Shown here one piece after another: positions 25,727 to 33,529 of a DNA stretch of 64,000 nucleotides (position 1 is its first letter; the number at the start of each line of letters is the position of its first letter). Source of the DNA: Alkalicoccus luteus. Lineage in GTDB: Bacteria; Bacillota; Bacilli; Bacillales; Salisediminibacteriaceae. A program made the position numbers and the translations under genes. The stretch lies in NCBI GenBank assembly GCA_052061695.1, contig JBPZEY010000001.1. One strand, written 5' to 3'. The notes under the pieces were generated by a model. That model did no database searches. It was not told the origin of the DNA and saw only the letters and a program-made list of their open reading frames with translations.

Positions 25727-26883
25727 AACATGAAGCAGCTTTTGTGTTTTCTGAAGAGCAGCTTGGCTATAAATTTCATGAGGATCACCCCTTTAACCAG
25801 CGGCGCCTGACGATGACCAACGACCTTTTAGTAAAAGCAGGGGCCTTGAATGAGGCTGACATTATTCCAGCGCGAATGGCGACGGTGGATGAACTGCTCC
25901 TCGTTCACGATGAAGATTTCGTTTCGGCCGTGATGAGTGCAACAGATGGTCAGCATAAATCGTCATTTACAACGAAATACGGGATCGGTACGGAAGACAC
26001 GCCTGTCTTTCCGATGATGCATGACGCTGCTTCGTGGCTTGTCGGCGGAACGCTGCAAGCAGCCGATCTCGTTTTTGAAAAGAAATATGAGCATGCCCTC
26101 AACTTAGGTGGTGGCCTGCATCACGGGTTCCGGGGCAAAGCTTCCGGTTTTTGTATTTACAACGACAGTTCAATCGCGATTGAATACATGAAGCAGAAAT
26201 ACCAGGCACGAGTCCTTTATATTGACACCGATGCGCATCACGGGGACGGTGTGCAATGGGCTTTTTATGACGATCCGGATGTCTGCACGCTGTCGTTTCA
26301 TGAGAGCGGACGATTTCTGTTTCCGGGAACCGGCCATGTGTCGGAGCGCGGTCACGGCGACGGTTACGGCACTGCCTTCAACGTACCGTTTGAAGCTTTT
26401 TCGGAAGACGACACGATGCTTGAAGCATGCGAAAAGGTCATGCGCAAGGTCGTGGAGACGTTCAAGCCGGATGTGATTTTAACCCAAAACGGAGCTGATG
26501 CGCACTATTTTGATCCCCTTACACATCTTTGCGGGACGCTTCAATTTTTTCATGAAGTGCCGCGGATTGCCCACGAGCTGGCGCATGAATACTGCGATGG
26601 GCGATGGATTGCTGTCGGCGGCGGCGGATACGATATCTGGAGAGTCGTTCCGCGCGCGTGGGGGAGCCTGTGGATGGAAATGAGCGGTCAGACAGCTCTC
26701 CGCGAGGAACCGATTCCGGACGATTGGCTTGCAAAGTGGCAGGAAGAGTCTCCCGTGAAGCTGCCCCACTCTTGGCACGATCCAAAAGGACTGTATCCGG
26801 AAATTCCCCGCCGCAAGGAAATCAATCAGAAAAATGCCCGTACGGTTAAACAAGCCCTCAAATTTCTTTCTAAACAGACGTGA
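25723..26883 (+). CDS. acuC: AcuC, class I/II-type zinc deacetylase
   Basis: Arginase-fold histone deacetylase family member; in B. subtilis it deacetylates and so reactivates AcsA. 386 aa. LGGGLHHGFRGKASGFC carries the catalytic histidine pair and YIDTDAHHGDGVQ the zinc ligands; a further Asp is in NGADAHYFDPL. Translationally coupled to acuB by an ATGA overlap. A strong terminator follows. Confidence 0.97.
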   Translation: MKHEAAFVFSEEQLGYKFHEDHPFNQRRLTMTNDLLVKAGALNEADIIPARMATVDELLLVHDEDFVSAVMSATDGQHKSSFTTKYGIGTEDTPVFPMMHDAASWLVGGTLQAADLVFEKKYEHALNLGGGLHHGFRGKASGFCIYNDSSIAIEYMKQKYQARVLYIDTDAHHGDGVQWAFYDDPDVCTLSFHESGRFLFPGTGHVSERGHGDGYGTAFNVPFEAFSEDDTMLEACEKVMRKVVETFKPDVILTQNGADAHYFDPLTHLCGTLQFFHEVPRIAHELAHEYCDGRWIAVGGGGYDIWRVVPRAWGSLWMEMSGQTALREEPIPDDWLAKWQEESPVKLPHSWHDPKGLYPEIPRRKEINQKNARTVKQALKFLSKQT

Positions 26884-26915
26884 TCGTTCCAAGCCTTCGT
26901 GCTGACGGCATAGAA

Positions 26916-26958
26916 AAAGCAGAAGCCTCCCTTTAGGGACCGGCTTCTGCTTGTTTTT
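26916..26958 (+). terminator. acuABC terminator
   Basis: AGCAGAAGCC and GGCTTCTGCT arms with a smaller TCCCTTTAGGGA hairpin in the loop, followed by TGTTTTTGTTT. It probably also serves the convergent mtnN. Confidence 0.88.
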
Positions 26959-26988
26959 GTTTCGTAATGGTTTTCAGCCCCGCATCTT

Positions 26989-27711
26989 CTATTGGCTGCT
27001 GCTAATTTCAGATGACAGCCTCGTCAGTGCACTGGAAATAATAGCCGCCGAGCGTTCAGCCGTTTCGTACACCCATTTCTGAAAGGCTTCGGGCGCTTCC
27101 CCGTTGGCTTTGTCAGACATCGAGCGCAGAATCACGAAGGGGACATCGTGCATCCATGCAATCTGCGCCACTGCTGCACCTTCCATTTCCACACAGTCCG
27201 CCTGAAACGTCTGCCTGAGATCCGCTACTTTGTCTTTATCAGCAATGAATTGGTCACCGCTGACCACTTTACCTGCATAGACATTAACATCGTCCTCCAG
27301 CTCATTTGCAGCTTCCAAAAGCCGCTGCTGCCAAGATTCATCTGCCGGAATGTCGGCAGGGGTGTCCGACATAGGAATGGTCCCTCTTGGAAACCCCAGT
27401 GCTTCTGCCTCAATGTCATGCTGCTGGCATGAGGTGCTGATTACCACATCCCCAATTTCATAGTCAGGATTAGCAGCCCCGGCCACGCCGGTAAAGAGCA
27501 GCACATCCACTTCAAACACATCAATCATTTTCTGAGCAGCGGCTGCGGCGTTCACTTTGCCGACACCTGCTTTTGTCAGAACCACATCACACATGCCAAA
27601 TTTGCCGACCGCATACGTGTTTTTAGCGAGCTGATATTTTTCCTCAACTGTAAGCAGATGCATGAAGTGGGCAATTTCTTCTTCCATTGCACCGATTAAT
27701 CCGATTTTCAT
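26989..27711 (-). CDS. mtnN: 5'-methylthioadenosine/S-adenosylhomocysteine nucleosidase
   Basis: Hydrolyses MTA and SAH to adenine and the thio-sugar, in methionine salvage and SAM recycling. 240 aa starting MKIGLIGAMEEEIAHF, with FTGVAGAANPDYEIGDVV, VEMEGAAVAQIA (substrate Glu) and RSMSDKANGEA (catalytic Asp) all present. The ATG at 27711 has GGAGGG upstream; the longer frame reads through a leader hairpin. In B. subtilis this gene lies elsewhere, so its place beside motPS is a local difference. Confidence 0.97.
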   Translation of the reverse strand: MKIGLIGAMEEEIAHFMHLLTVEEKYQLAKNTYAVGKFGMCDVVLTKAGVGKVNAAAAAQKMIDVFEVDVLLFTGVAGAANPDYEIGDVVISTSCQQHDIEAEALGFPRGTIPMSDTPADIPADESWQQRLLEAANELEDDVNVYAGKVVSGDQFIADKDKVADLRQTFQADCVEMEGAAVAQIAWMHDVPFVILRSMSDKANGEAPEAFQKWVYETAERSAAIISSALTRLSSEISSSQ

Positions 27712-27741
27712 GCGATCCCTCCTCTGTAAAAGCGTCAAAAC

Positions 27742-27774
27742 AGGCTGCCGTCCGCCGCAGCGGAACGACAGCCT
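27742..27774 (-). promoter_or_regulatory. Strong hairpin in the mtnN 5' leader (or motS terminator)
   Basis: AGGCTG and CAGCCT arms continue into CCGC/GCGG pairing, followed on the minus strand by GTTTTG, about 30 bases before the mtnN start. It could attenuate mtnN or terminate ccpA-motPS read-through. Confidence 0.55.
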
Positions 27775-27785
27775 CTGCTGACTCC

Positions 27786-27794
27786 ATTGTATCA
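27786..27794 (-). promoter_or_regulatory. Extended -10 candidate for mtnN
   Basis: TGATACAAT on the minus strand, 12 bases upstream of the leader hairpin. No good -35. If used, the hairpin is at the extreme 5' end of the mRNA. Confidence 0.4.
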
Positions 27795-27851
27795 TTTACT
27801 GTTCCGTTTGGTGACCGTTCTTTACGTTTATGTCCCCTATGCTGGGTGCGT

Positions 27852-28622
27852 TTAATAAAGATCGTCCTCGTCAAAGGATGGGTCTGAAATCACAAGCACA
27901 ACACGCCTGTTCTGCTGAAGGTTCTCTTCCGACGTGTTCGGCGCCACCGGTCTCGTATCCCCATAGCCCGCAGCCATGAACCGCTGCGGATTAAGCTCTC
28001 CCGCCTCAGTTAAATAGCGGATGACGCTGCTTGCACGCGCCCCGGAAAGCTCCCAGTTGGATGGAAACTGCATCGTGCTGATTGGCCGGCTGTCAGTATG
28101 ACCTTCCACTTTCACCATGTTAGGGATCGTATCAAGCAGCTCAGATACTTTATCAAGAAACGGCTCAGCTTCGTCAATCAAGTCTGCACTGGCTGTTGCA
28201 AACAGCGCCTGCTCCTGCAGAACCAGCACGACACCTCTATCATCCCGCGAAGCTGTAATCTCTTCGGTGAATTCATTCTCTTCCAAATATTCATTGACGT
28301 CTTCGAGCAGTTCATCGAGCTGTTCGTTCAGCTCATCCTGCTCCATTTCCTCATATGGCTCAAAGGGATCCATTTGACTGTCCGAAGGCTCTGCTTCCAG
28401 CTCCCGTTCTTCTGCCGGACTTTCAAACGGCAGTACGGAAGGGAATCCATCAAACACAGCCCGTTCCTGAAATGAATCAGCAATCGCACGAAACTTCGTC
28501 GCATCTACGACGGACATGGAAAACAGCAGAATAAAAAAGACGAGAATCAGCGTCATCATATCGGAGAACGTGACCATCCATTTTGGAGCCCCGCGTTCTT
28601 CTTCACGGCGTCTTCTATTCAT
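27852..28622 (-). CDS. motS: Flagellar stator protein MotS (MotB-like, Na+ type)
   Basis: 256 aa. One membrane helix (MVTFSDMMTLILVFFILLFSMS) with the ion-binding Asp of SDMMT, a long acidic linker (about 70-125, many Glu) and an OmpA-like peptidoglycan-binding domain (VEGHTDSRPISTMQFPSNWELS). The FILLF segment after the Asp has Leu where H+-type MotB has Val (FIVLY), a change linked to Na+ use in Bacillus stators. Start overlaps the motP stop by eight bases. Confidence 0.95.
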   Translation of the reverse strand: MNRRRREEERGAPKWMVTFSDMMTLILVFFILLFSMSVVDATKFRAIADSFQERAVFDGFPSVLPFESPAEERELEAEPSDSQMDPFEPYEEMEQDELNEQLDELLEDVNEYLEENEFTEEITASRDDRGVVLVLQEQALFATASADLIDEAEPFLDKVSELLDTIPNMVKVEGHTDSRPISTMQFPSNWELSGARASSVIRYLTEAGELNPQRFMAAGYGDTRPVAPNTSEENLQQNRRVVLVISDPSFDEDDLY

Positions 28623-29430
28623 TCGAAACCGGCTCCCCTATAGGTGCTTCTTCTTCCTTCTTTTTTGAAGAAGCTGGCAGAAACGCAGCGAGTTTTTCCT
28701 GCAGCACCTTTGGATTTTGACCGGATTGAACACCAATGACACCTTCGATAATAATTTGCTTGACGAATACTTCATCTTCCGTACTAAGCATGAGTTTATG
28801 GCCCATCGGACCAAAGACGAGGTTCGCGAGCAGCGTACCATAGAGCGTCGTCAATAAAGCGACTGCCATATTAGGGCCGAGCGTTGCCGGATCATTTAAA
28901 TTTTGCAGCATTAGCACGAGCCCGACCAGCGTACCGATCATTCCCCAGGCAGGTGCATATTCAGCAGCCTTTTCAATGACAAGACGGCCCTTCCGGTGAC
29001 GCTCTTCCATCGCCACGACCTCTGCCATCATAATATCTTTAATAACATCCGGCTCAATGCCGTCCACGGCGAGCAGGACCCCTTTCTCAATAAACGGGTC
29101 CTCTACTTCCTCCAACCCAGCTTCAAGCGCTAGCAGCCCTTCCCTTCGCGCTTTCGTCGACAGGTCGACAAATGTATCAATGAGCGATCTCAGGTCGTGA
29201 TTACGCGTCTGAAACGCCTCCTTGAATACACGGGGCATCAGCTTGATATCTGTCAGGGAAAAGTTGATGAAAATTGCAGCCGTCAGCCCCCCAAGTACGA
29301 TCAGAATGGAAGTCACCTGCAGAAAATCTGTCAGGTTTCCTGTTCCAGCCGTGCTTGAAAAAATGGCTAAAAACATTGCGGTCATGCCGATGAACAGTCC
29401 GATCGGTGTGAGTAAATCTGTTTTTTTCAT
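28615..29430 (-). CDS. motP: Flagellar stator protein MotP (MotA-like, Na+ type)
   Basis: 271 aa with four membrane segments: two near the N-terminus, two after the cytoplasmic loop (AWGMIGTLVGLVLMLQNL and MAVALLTTLYGTLLAN). Together with MotS it forms the sodium-driven stator complex used at high pH or salt. Follows ccpA at 49 bases on the same strand, as in B. subtilis where ccpA-motPS are cotranscribed. GGGGAGCG precedes the ATG. Confidence 0.96.
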   Translation of the reverse strand: MKKTDLLTPIGLFIGMTAMFLAIFSSTAGTGNLTDFLQVTSILIVLGGLTAAIFINFSLTDIKLMPRVFKEAFQTRNHDLRSLIDTFVDLSTKARREGLLALEAGLEEVEDPFIEKGVLLAVDGIEPDVIKDIMMAEVVAMEERHRKGRLVIEKAAEYAPAWGMIGTLVGLVLMLQNLNDPATLGPNMAVALLTTLYGTLLANLVFGPMGHKLMLSTEDEVFVKQIIIEGVIGVQSGQNPKVLQEKLAAFLPASSKKKEEEAPIGEPVSNE

Positions 29431-29479
29431 AAGTCGCTCCCCACGCTGCAGCTGCCGCCGGATGACCGCCTACCAGAAC

Positions 29480-30496
29480 TTACTCGTCTTCAGAAAAGGA
29501 CGTCGACTGGCGGTATTCGATACGATGCGGCAGTACTACTGCATTTTCTGTTACTTCTTCTTTATTCATGAGCTTCGTAAGCAGACGCATGGAAACCGCG
29601 CCGATGTCATACATCGGCTGAACGACTGTGGAAAGCGTAGGGCGAACCATCGTTGCGAGACGAGTGTTATCAAATCCAACAATTTCAAAGTCATCTGGCA
29701 CATGCTTGCCGTGATCCTGTGCACCGTGAATCAAACCAAGCGCCATTTCATCGGTGCTCGCAAAGACAGCTGTCGGCTGTTCATCAAGTTTCAGAAGCTG
29801 TTCCATCGCATCCACACCAGCGTCATGCGTATAGTCGCCGATCACTACCAGGTTGTCGTCAAGGTCGATGCCGGCGTCGTGAAGCGCTTCTTTGTAGCCT
29901 GAAAACTTCTGATAACCGTTGATCGGGTCTTCCAGCGTGCCTGTAAGCATTGCGACACGCTTGTGACCCTGCCGAATGATGGCTGATACAGCGTCGTAAG
30001 CAGCCTGCTTGTAATCGATGTTAACCGATGGAAGCTCCCGTTTTTCGTCCAATGTTGCGGAAAGCACAATCGGTACCGGCGACTGTTTAAACGTTTCCTC
30101 ATGTTCCTTTGTAATCTCTCCGCCCATGAAAACAATACCGTCCACTTGTTTCTCAAGCATCGTATTGATGAGGTGAATTTCTTTTTCCTTGTTTTGATCA
30201 GAGTTGCTGAGGATAATGTTATATTTATACATTGTTGCAATGTCCTCTATCCCCCGTGCCAGTTCAGAGAAAAAGATGCTGGAGATGTCCGGAATAATAA
30301 CCCCTACAGTCGTCGTCCGTTTGCTCGCAAGCCCCCTCGCGACAGCGTTTGGTCGATAGCCCAGCCGCTCAATTGCTTCCATAACACGCTTTCTAGTCGT
30401 CGGTTTTACGTTTGGATTACCGTTTACCACTCGTGAAACGGTAGCCATGGATACACCTGCTTCTCTAGCTACATCATAAATCGTTACATTATTCAT
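29480..30496 (-). CDS. ccpA: Catabolite control protein A
   Basis: LacI/GalR-family regulator that with HPr-Ser46-P binds cre sites. 338 aa: N-terminal helix-turn-helix (TIYDVAREAGVSMATVSRVVNG) with the LacI hinge (YRPNAVARGLASKR), then the periplasmic-binding-protein-like core. AAGGAGG precedes the ATG. First gene of ccpA-motP-motS. Its likely targets in the window include ackA. Confidence 0.98.
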   Translation of the reverse strand: MNNVTIYDVAREAGVSMATVSRVVNGNPNVKPTTRKRVMEAIERLGYRPNAVARGLASKRTTTVGVIIPDISSIFFSELARGIEDIATMYKYNIILSNSDQNKEKEIHLINTMLEKQVDGIVFMGGEITKEHEETFKQSPVPIVLSATLDEKRELPSVNIDYKQAAYDAVSAIIRQGHKRVAMLTGTLEDPINGYQKFSGYKEALHDAGIDLDDNLVVIGDYTHDAGVDAMEQLLKLDEQPTAVFASTDEMALGLIHGAQDHGKHVPDDFEIVGFDNTRLATMVRPTLSTVVQPMYDIGAVSMRLLTKLMNKEEVTENAVVLPHRIEYRQSTSFSEDE

Positions 30497-30559
30497 TTGC
30501 TGTTTCCTCCTTACGGTATATAGAAAAATTTTACTTTCATATTTTCATAATATACGCTA

Positions 30560-30588
30560 ATCATAGTATACTTTCAGGAGGCACGCAA
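30560..30588 (-). promoter_or_regulatory. ccpA promoter
   Basis: TTGCGT (30583-30588) and TATGAT (30560-30565), 17 bases apart, 64 bases upstream of the ccpA ATG. The remaining bases up to 30759 show AT-rich sequence with no gene or clear signal. Confidence 0.65.
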
Positions 30589-30759
30589 ACTATAGATTAT
30601 ATCGACAGCCTGCTTTCCTTCCTGAAGGAATCGATGTGATTTCCTCGAAAAAACATGATTAGTCCTGAATAGGGCGACCCTAATGCCGCACCTGAAAAAC
30701 GACATAATCAACATTCAATATTCACGTTTTCATACATTGTTTTCAAAAGTGCACACGTA

Positions 30760-30808
30760 AAAGCGGACCGCCCTCCCTTAACTTGAGGAACTGGTCCGCT
30801 TTTTTTCA
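30760..30808 (-). terminator. aroA terminator
   Basis: AGCGGACC and GGTCCGCT arms, followed by TTTTACG on the minus strand and seven T residues on the plus strand, just past the aroA stop. Confidence 0.82.
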
Positions 30809-30812
30809 TCAC

Positions 30813-31907
30813 TTAGTTTGCTGTTACACTCCCACGCTTGTAAAGACCGGATTCTTCCAGTTTGTTGAGGAACTCATCAAACTGCGGGAAGTCCATCTGC
30901 TGCGCAGAATCGGAAAGTGCTACTGCAGGATCCGGGTGAACCTCGGTCATCACACCGTCGGCTCCGATTGCAAGAGCTGCCTTCGCTGCCGGAAGCAGCA
31001 GATCCCGGCGGCCGGTAGAATGCGTGACATCGACAAGAACCGGCAGGTGTGTTTCCTGCTTCAAAATCGGAACAGCTGAAATGTCCAGCGTATTACGTGT
31101 AGCAGTTTCGTACGTGCGGATACCACGCTCACAAAGGATGATGTTGCCATTGCCTTGAGAGTGGATGTACTCTGCTGCATTAATGAACTCAGCGAGAGTT
31201 GCCGAGAGGCCTCGCTTCAACAGAATTGGTTTATCCACTTTACCTGCAGCCTTCAGAAGCTCGAAGTTCTGCATATTGCGGGCACCGATTTGGATCACGT
31301 CCAGGTAGTCCACTGCTTTTTCGATATCGTGCGGCGTGACGATCTCACTGATCACTGCAAGATCATGCTTGTCAGCAGCTTCCTTTAAAATTTCAAGTCC
31401 TTCAATCCCAAGCCCCTGAAAGTCGTACGGAGATGTTCTCGGCTTGAATGCGCCGCCCCGCATCAGTTTAATGCCCTGCTTTTTCAGCGTCTGAGCTACC
31501 TGATCCACTTGTTCGCGGCTCTCTACGGAACATGGTCCTGCGATTATGCGCTGCTGACCATCCCCGATTGCCTCGCCTTTAATAGTAACAATTGTATCAT
31601 CCTGCTTGCGCTTACGGGAGACGAGCATCGCTTTACTGTGATCATCCTCCTGAAGCTCCAGGCTTGCCTTGAAAATTTCTTTAAATATATGCTGAATAGT
31701 TGATGTTTCAAATGGTCCTTCGTTTTTAGCTGCGAGTGCATCAAGCATCTTTCGTTCACGAACCGGATCGAAGCGGTTCAGACCCTGAGCTGCTTTTACC
31801 CGTCCAACTTCCTGTGCAAGCTCGGCACGCTTTGTGATCAGTTCAAATAGCTGATCATTCACCTCATCTAATTGTTTTCTAAGCTCTTCCAGCTGTTCGT
31901 TACCCAT
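30813..31907 (-). CDS. aroA: Chorismate mutase / DAHP synthase fusion (AroA of Bacillus)
   Basis: First enzyme of the shikimate pathway, with an N-terminal AroQ-type chorismate mutase (about 1-90, RKQLDEVNDQLFELITKRAEL) that acts as a feedback sensor for prephenate/chorismate. The DAHP synthase barrel follows (AGPCSVESREQ, RGGAFKPRTSPYDFQG, VDVTHSTGRRDLL). 364 aa, standard for Bacillus. The symbol follows B. subtilis usage and does not mean EPSP synthase. A near-consensus promoter lies upstream. Confidence 0.97.
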   Translation of the reverse strand: MGNEQLEELRKQLDEVNDQLFELITKRAELAQEVGRVKAAQGLNRFDPVRERKMLDALAAKNEGPFETSTIQHIFKEIFKASLELQEDDHSKAMLVSRKRKQDDTIVTIKGEAIGDGQQRIIAGPCSVESREQVDQVAQTLKKQGIKLMRGGAFKPRTSPYDFQGLGIEGLEILKEAADKHDLAVISEIVTPHDIEKAVDYLDVIQIGARNMQNFELLKAAGKVDKPILLKRGLSATLAEFINAAEYIHSQGNGNIILCERGIRTYETATRNTLDISAVPILKQETHLPVLVDVTHSTGRRDLLLPAAKAALAIGADGVMTEVHPDPAVALSDSAQQMDFPQFDEFLNKLEESGLYKRGSVTAN

Positions 31908-31966
31908 TCTATAAAACTCCTCTCGTGATTAGCACCAAGCTTGTGCTTCCTTTAGATTTAATGATC

Positions 31967-31995
31967 ATTATAAACGATACTTGCCTGCTTGTCAG
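31967..31995 (-). promoter_or_regulatory. aroA promoter
   Basis: CTGACA (31990-31995) and TATAAT (31967-31972), exactly 17 bases apart, 60 bases upstream of the ATG. Further upstream, around 32012-32030, is AAAAGCGTTTAAT, a cre-like core without the flanking TG/CA. Confidence 0.82.
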
Positions 31996-32141
31996 CCCCT
32001 TTTCTTTAATAATTAAACGCTTTTAAGCATTAAAGCGACAAAATATCGCGAAACTCCTTCTCGCTCAGAGGGTTGAGGATTTAACAAAAATAATATCTTT
32101 TTTTCATTCATTCATTCGTTTCTGTTTTTGAGCGAAAATAA

Positions 32142-32169
32142 CATCCGCCGAAGCTTGCTTCGGCGGATG
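32142..32169 (-). terminator. ytxGHJ terminator
   Basis: CATCCGCCGAAGC and GCTTCGGCGGATG form a 13-base perfect stem with almost no loop, followed on the minus strand by TTATTTTC, 25 bases past the ytxJ stop. Confidence 0.85.
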
Positions 32170-32193
32170 AATCGAATCACGATGCTATAGTAT

Positions 32194-32532
32194 TTACGAC
32201 CGGCGTACACCGGCCTCTGCCTGCTGCAGGCTGTCTTTCGTAATATTCCAGTGTGAATCATGCCAGAGCACCCGCTGATTGTGCACGAGCAGTGCCTGGG
32301 GCGATTCGTGTTTAACGCTGTAGGTCTCTGCAATATCGGCAGATCCGCTGCGAAACTCCTGCACATGCAAGTAATAGATCGGCAGTTCGGAAATGTCTGC
32401 ATAAGATTGGAGCTCGCTCCAAGCCTCCGAGCTGATCGGACAGGTCGTACTGTGCTTAAAGATCAGAAAAGGCTCTGGGCGCTCATAAAGAGTCCGGAGG
32501 GTTTCGTTGTCTTCAAGCTTTTTTAACGTCAT
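32194..32532 (-). CDS. ytxJ: Monothiol bacilliredoxin-like protein YtxJ (BrxC)
   Basis: 112-aa thioredoxin-fold protein with a single active cysteine in HSTTCPISSEA, the TCPIS motif of YtxJ/BrxC. The family removes bacillithiol from modified proteins. GGGGAGGAG precedes the ATG. Its start overlaps the ytxH stop by four bases, in the order ytxG-ytxH-ytxJ known from B. subtilis as a general stress operon. Confidence 0.93.
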   Translation of the reverse strand: MTLKKLEDNETLRTLYERPEPFLIFKHSTTCPISSEAWSELQSYADISELPIYYLHVQEFRSGSADIAETYSVKHESPQALLVHNQRVLWHDSHWNITKDSLQQAEAGVRRS

Positions 32533-32900
32533 GTAGAAGCTCCTCCCCGATTTTGCTTTTCGCGCTCTTCCACTTCCTGGATCAGCTGCTCGACAGACCG
32601 CTGCAAGTCTTCCACTTCTTTACGGACAGAAGCTGCAATATCATCGGACAATCCTTCAAAATCCTCCATCAGATAGTCTGCAGAGTCGGTCAGTTCTTTC
32701 ATATCACGTCGCACCGAGCGCGACAAATCTCTCATTTTGTCCGCAAGACTGCTCGTGCTCTCTCTTGCCTGCGTATTAATATTACGCCGGATTTCACGTC
32801 CGGATTTTGGCGTAAGCAGAAAAGCAGCGGATGCTCCTGCCAGCCCGCCTACCAGTGCCCCGATTACAAAATCCTTTACGTTCATGCCTTCGTCGCTCAT
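32529..32900 (-). CDS. ytxH: YtxH general stress protein
   Basis: 123 aa. Gly/Ala-rich membrane-like segment (FVIGALVGGLAGASAAFLLTP), then KSGREIRRNINTQ and a charged helical region: the YtxH domain. Start at the internal ATG (MSDEGMNVKDF) with AAGGAGG eight bases upstream. Function unknown; in B. subtilis it is a stress-induced gene. Confidence 0.92.
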   Translation of the reverse strand: MSDEGMNVKDFVIGALVGGLAGASAAFLLTPKSGREIRRNINTQARESTSSLADKMRDLSRSVRRDMKELTDSADYLMEDFEGLSDDIAASVRKEVEDLQRSVEQLIQEVEEREKQNRGGAST

Positions 32901-32924
32901 TGGCACAGCCTCCTTCACGTATAC

Positions 32925-33347
32925 TTACACATTCGTTTCTTTTTGCTTCTTATAGCGGGTCCACAGCTCAAGCGCTACGTTCCCCCATTGAACGGCCTTT
33001 GCTACCTGTTCAGACCGCTGGTCGGCCTGGCGCGATACCGAATCGGATACGCGTTTAACGGACGTATTCATATTCTGAAACGTCACGCCGAGATCCTGAG
33101 CTGCTGCAAATACGGAGTTCAAGGAATCTGATTTACGCTGCAGGTCGTCTGCAAGCGCATTTGTTTTATGTAGAAGATTCGTGGATTCATTTGTGATTCC
33201 TTCCACCTGTCCCTGCAGGTCCTCCACTGTTTTGGATACGTTGTTCATCGTTTCCTTCAAGGATTGCAGCGTCTTGATGAGATAAAAAACGAGAAGTGCA
33301 AATGCCACTGCGACAATTGCAATGCTGACATACATGAGCCATTCCAT
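32925..33347 (-). CDS. ytxG: YtxG, DUF948 membrane protein
   Basis: 140 aa from the ATG at 33347 (AAGGAGG upstream). N-terminal membrane segment (WLMYVSIAIVAVAFALLVFYLI) then a coiled-coil rich in Ser/Thr, Asn and Gln, as in DUF948 proteins. The open frame extends 50 codons further, but that part overlaps the promoter. First gene of the ytxGHJ operon. Confidence 0.92.
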   Translation of the reverse strand: MEWLMYVSIAIVAVAFALLVFYLIKTLQSLKETMNNVSKTVEDLQGQVEGITNESTNLLHKTNALADDLQRKSDSLNSVFAAAQDLGVTFQNMNTSVKRVSDSVSRQADQRSEQVAKAVQWGNVALELWTRYKKQKETNV

Positions 33348-33399
33348 AATTAGTTCCTCCTTGTCTGATTGCGGTTTAACTTTACCGTATCCAACTCTT

Positions 33400-33428
33400 A
33401 TTGAACTAGATTCGAGATAAATTGTCAA
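33400..33428 (-). promoter_or_regulatory. ytxG promoter (sigma-A-like)
   Basis: TTGACA (33423-33428) and TTCAAT (33400-33405), 17 bases apart. I looked for the sigma-B pattern used in B. subtilis (GTTT...GGGTAT) and did not find a convincing one. Confidence 0.55.
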
Positions 33429-33529
33429 AATCCTCCCGGAAAACAGCACCGGCTGGTGTTTTTTCTGTACAGCCGGTAGAATGGAAAACGGATACATAAA
33501 CTATAAGTGTGAAGGAGCGTGCTGTAAGC

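Noticed and set aside
27700..27790. SAM riboswitch upstream of mtnN
   Set aside because: The leader is too short and lacks the conserved S-box sequences.
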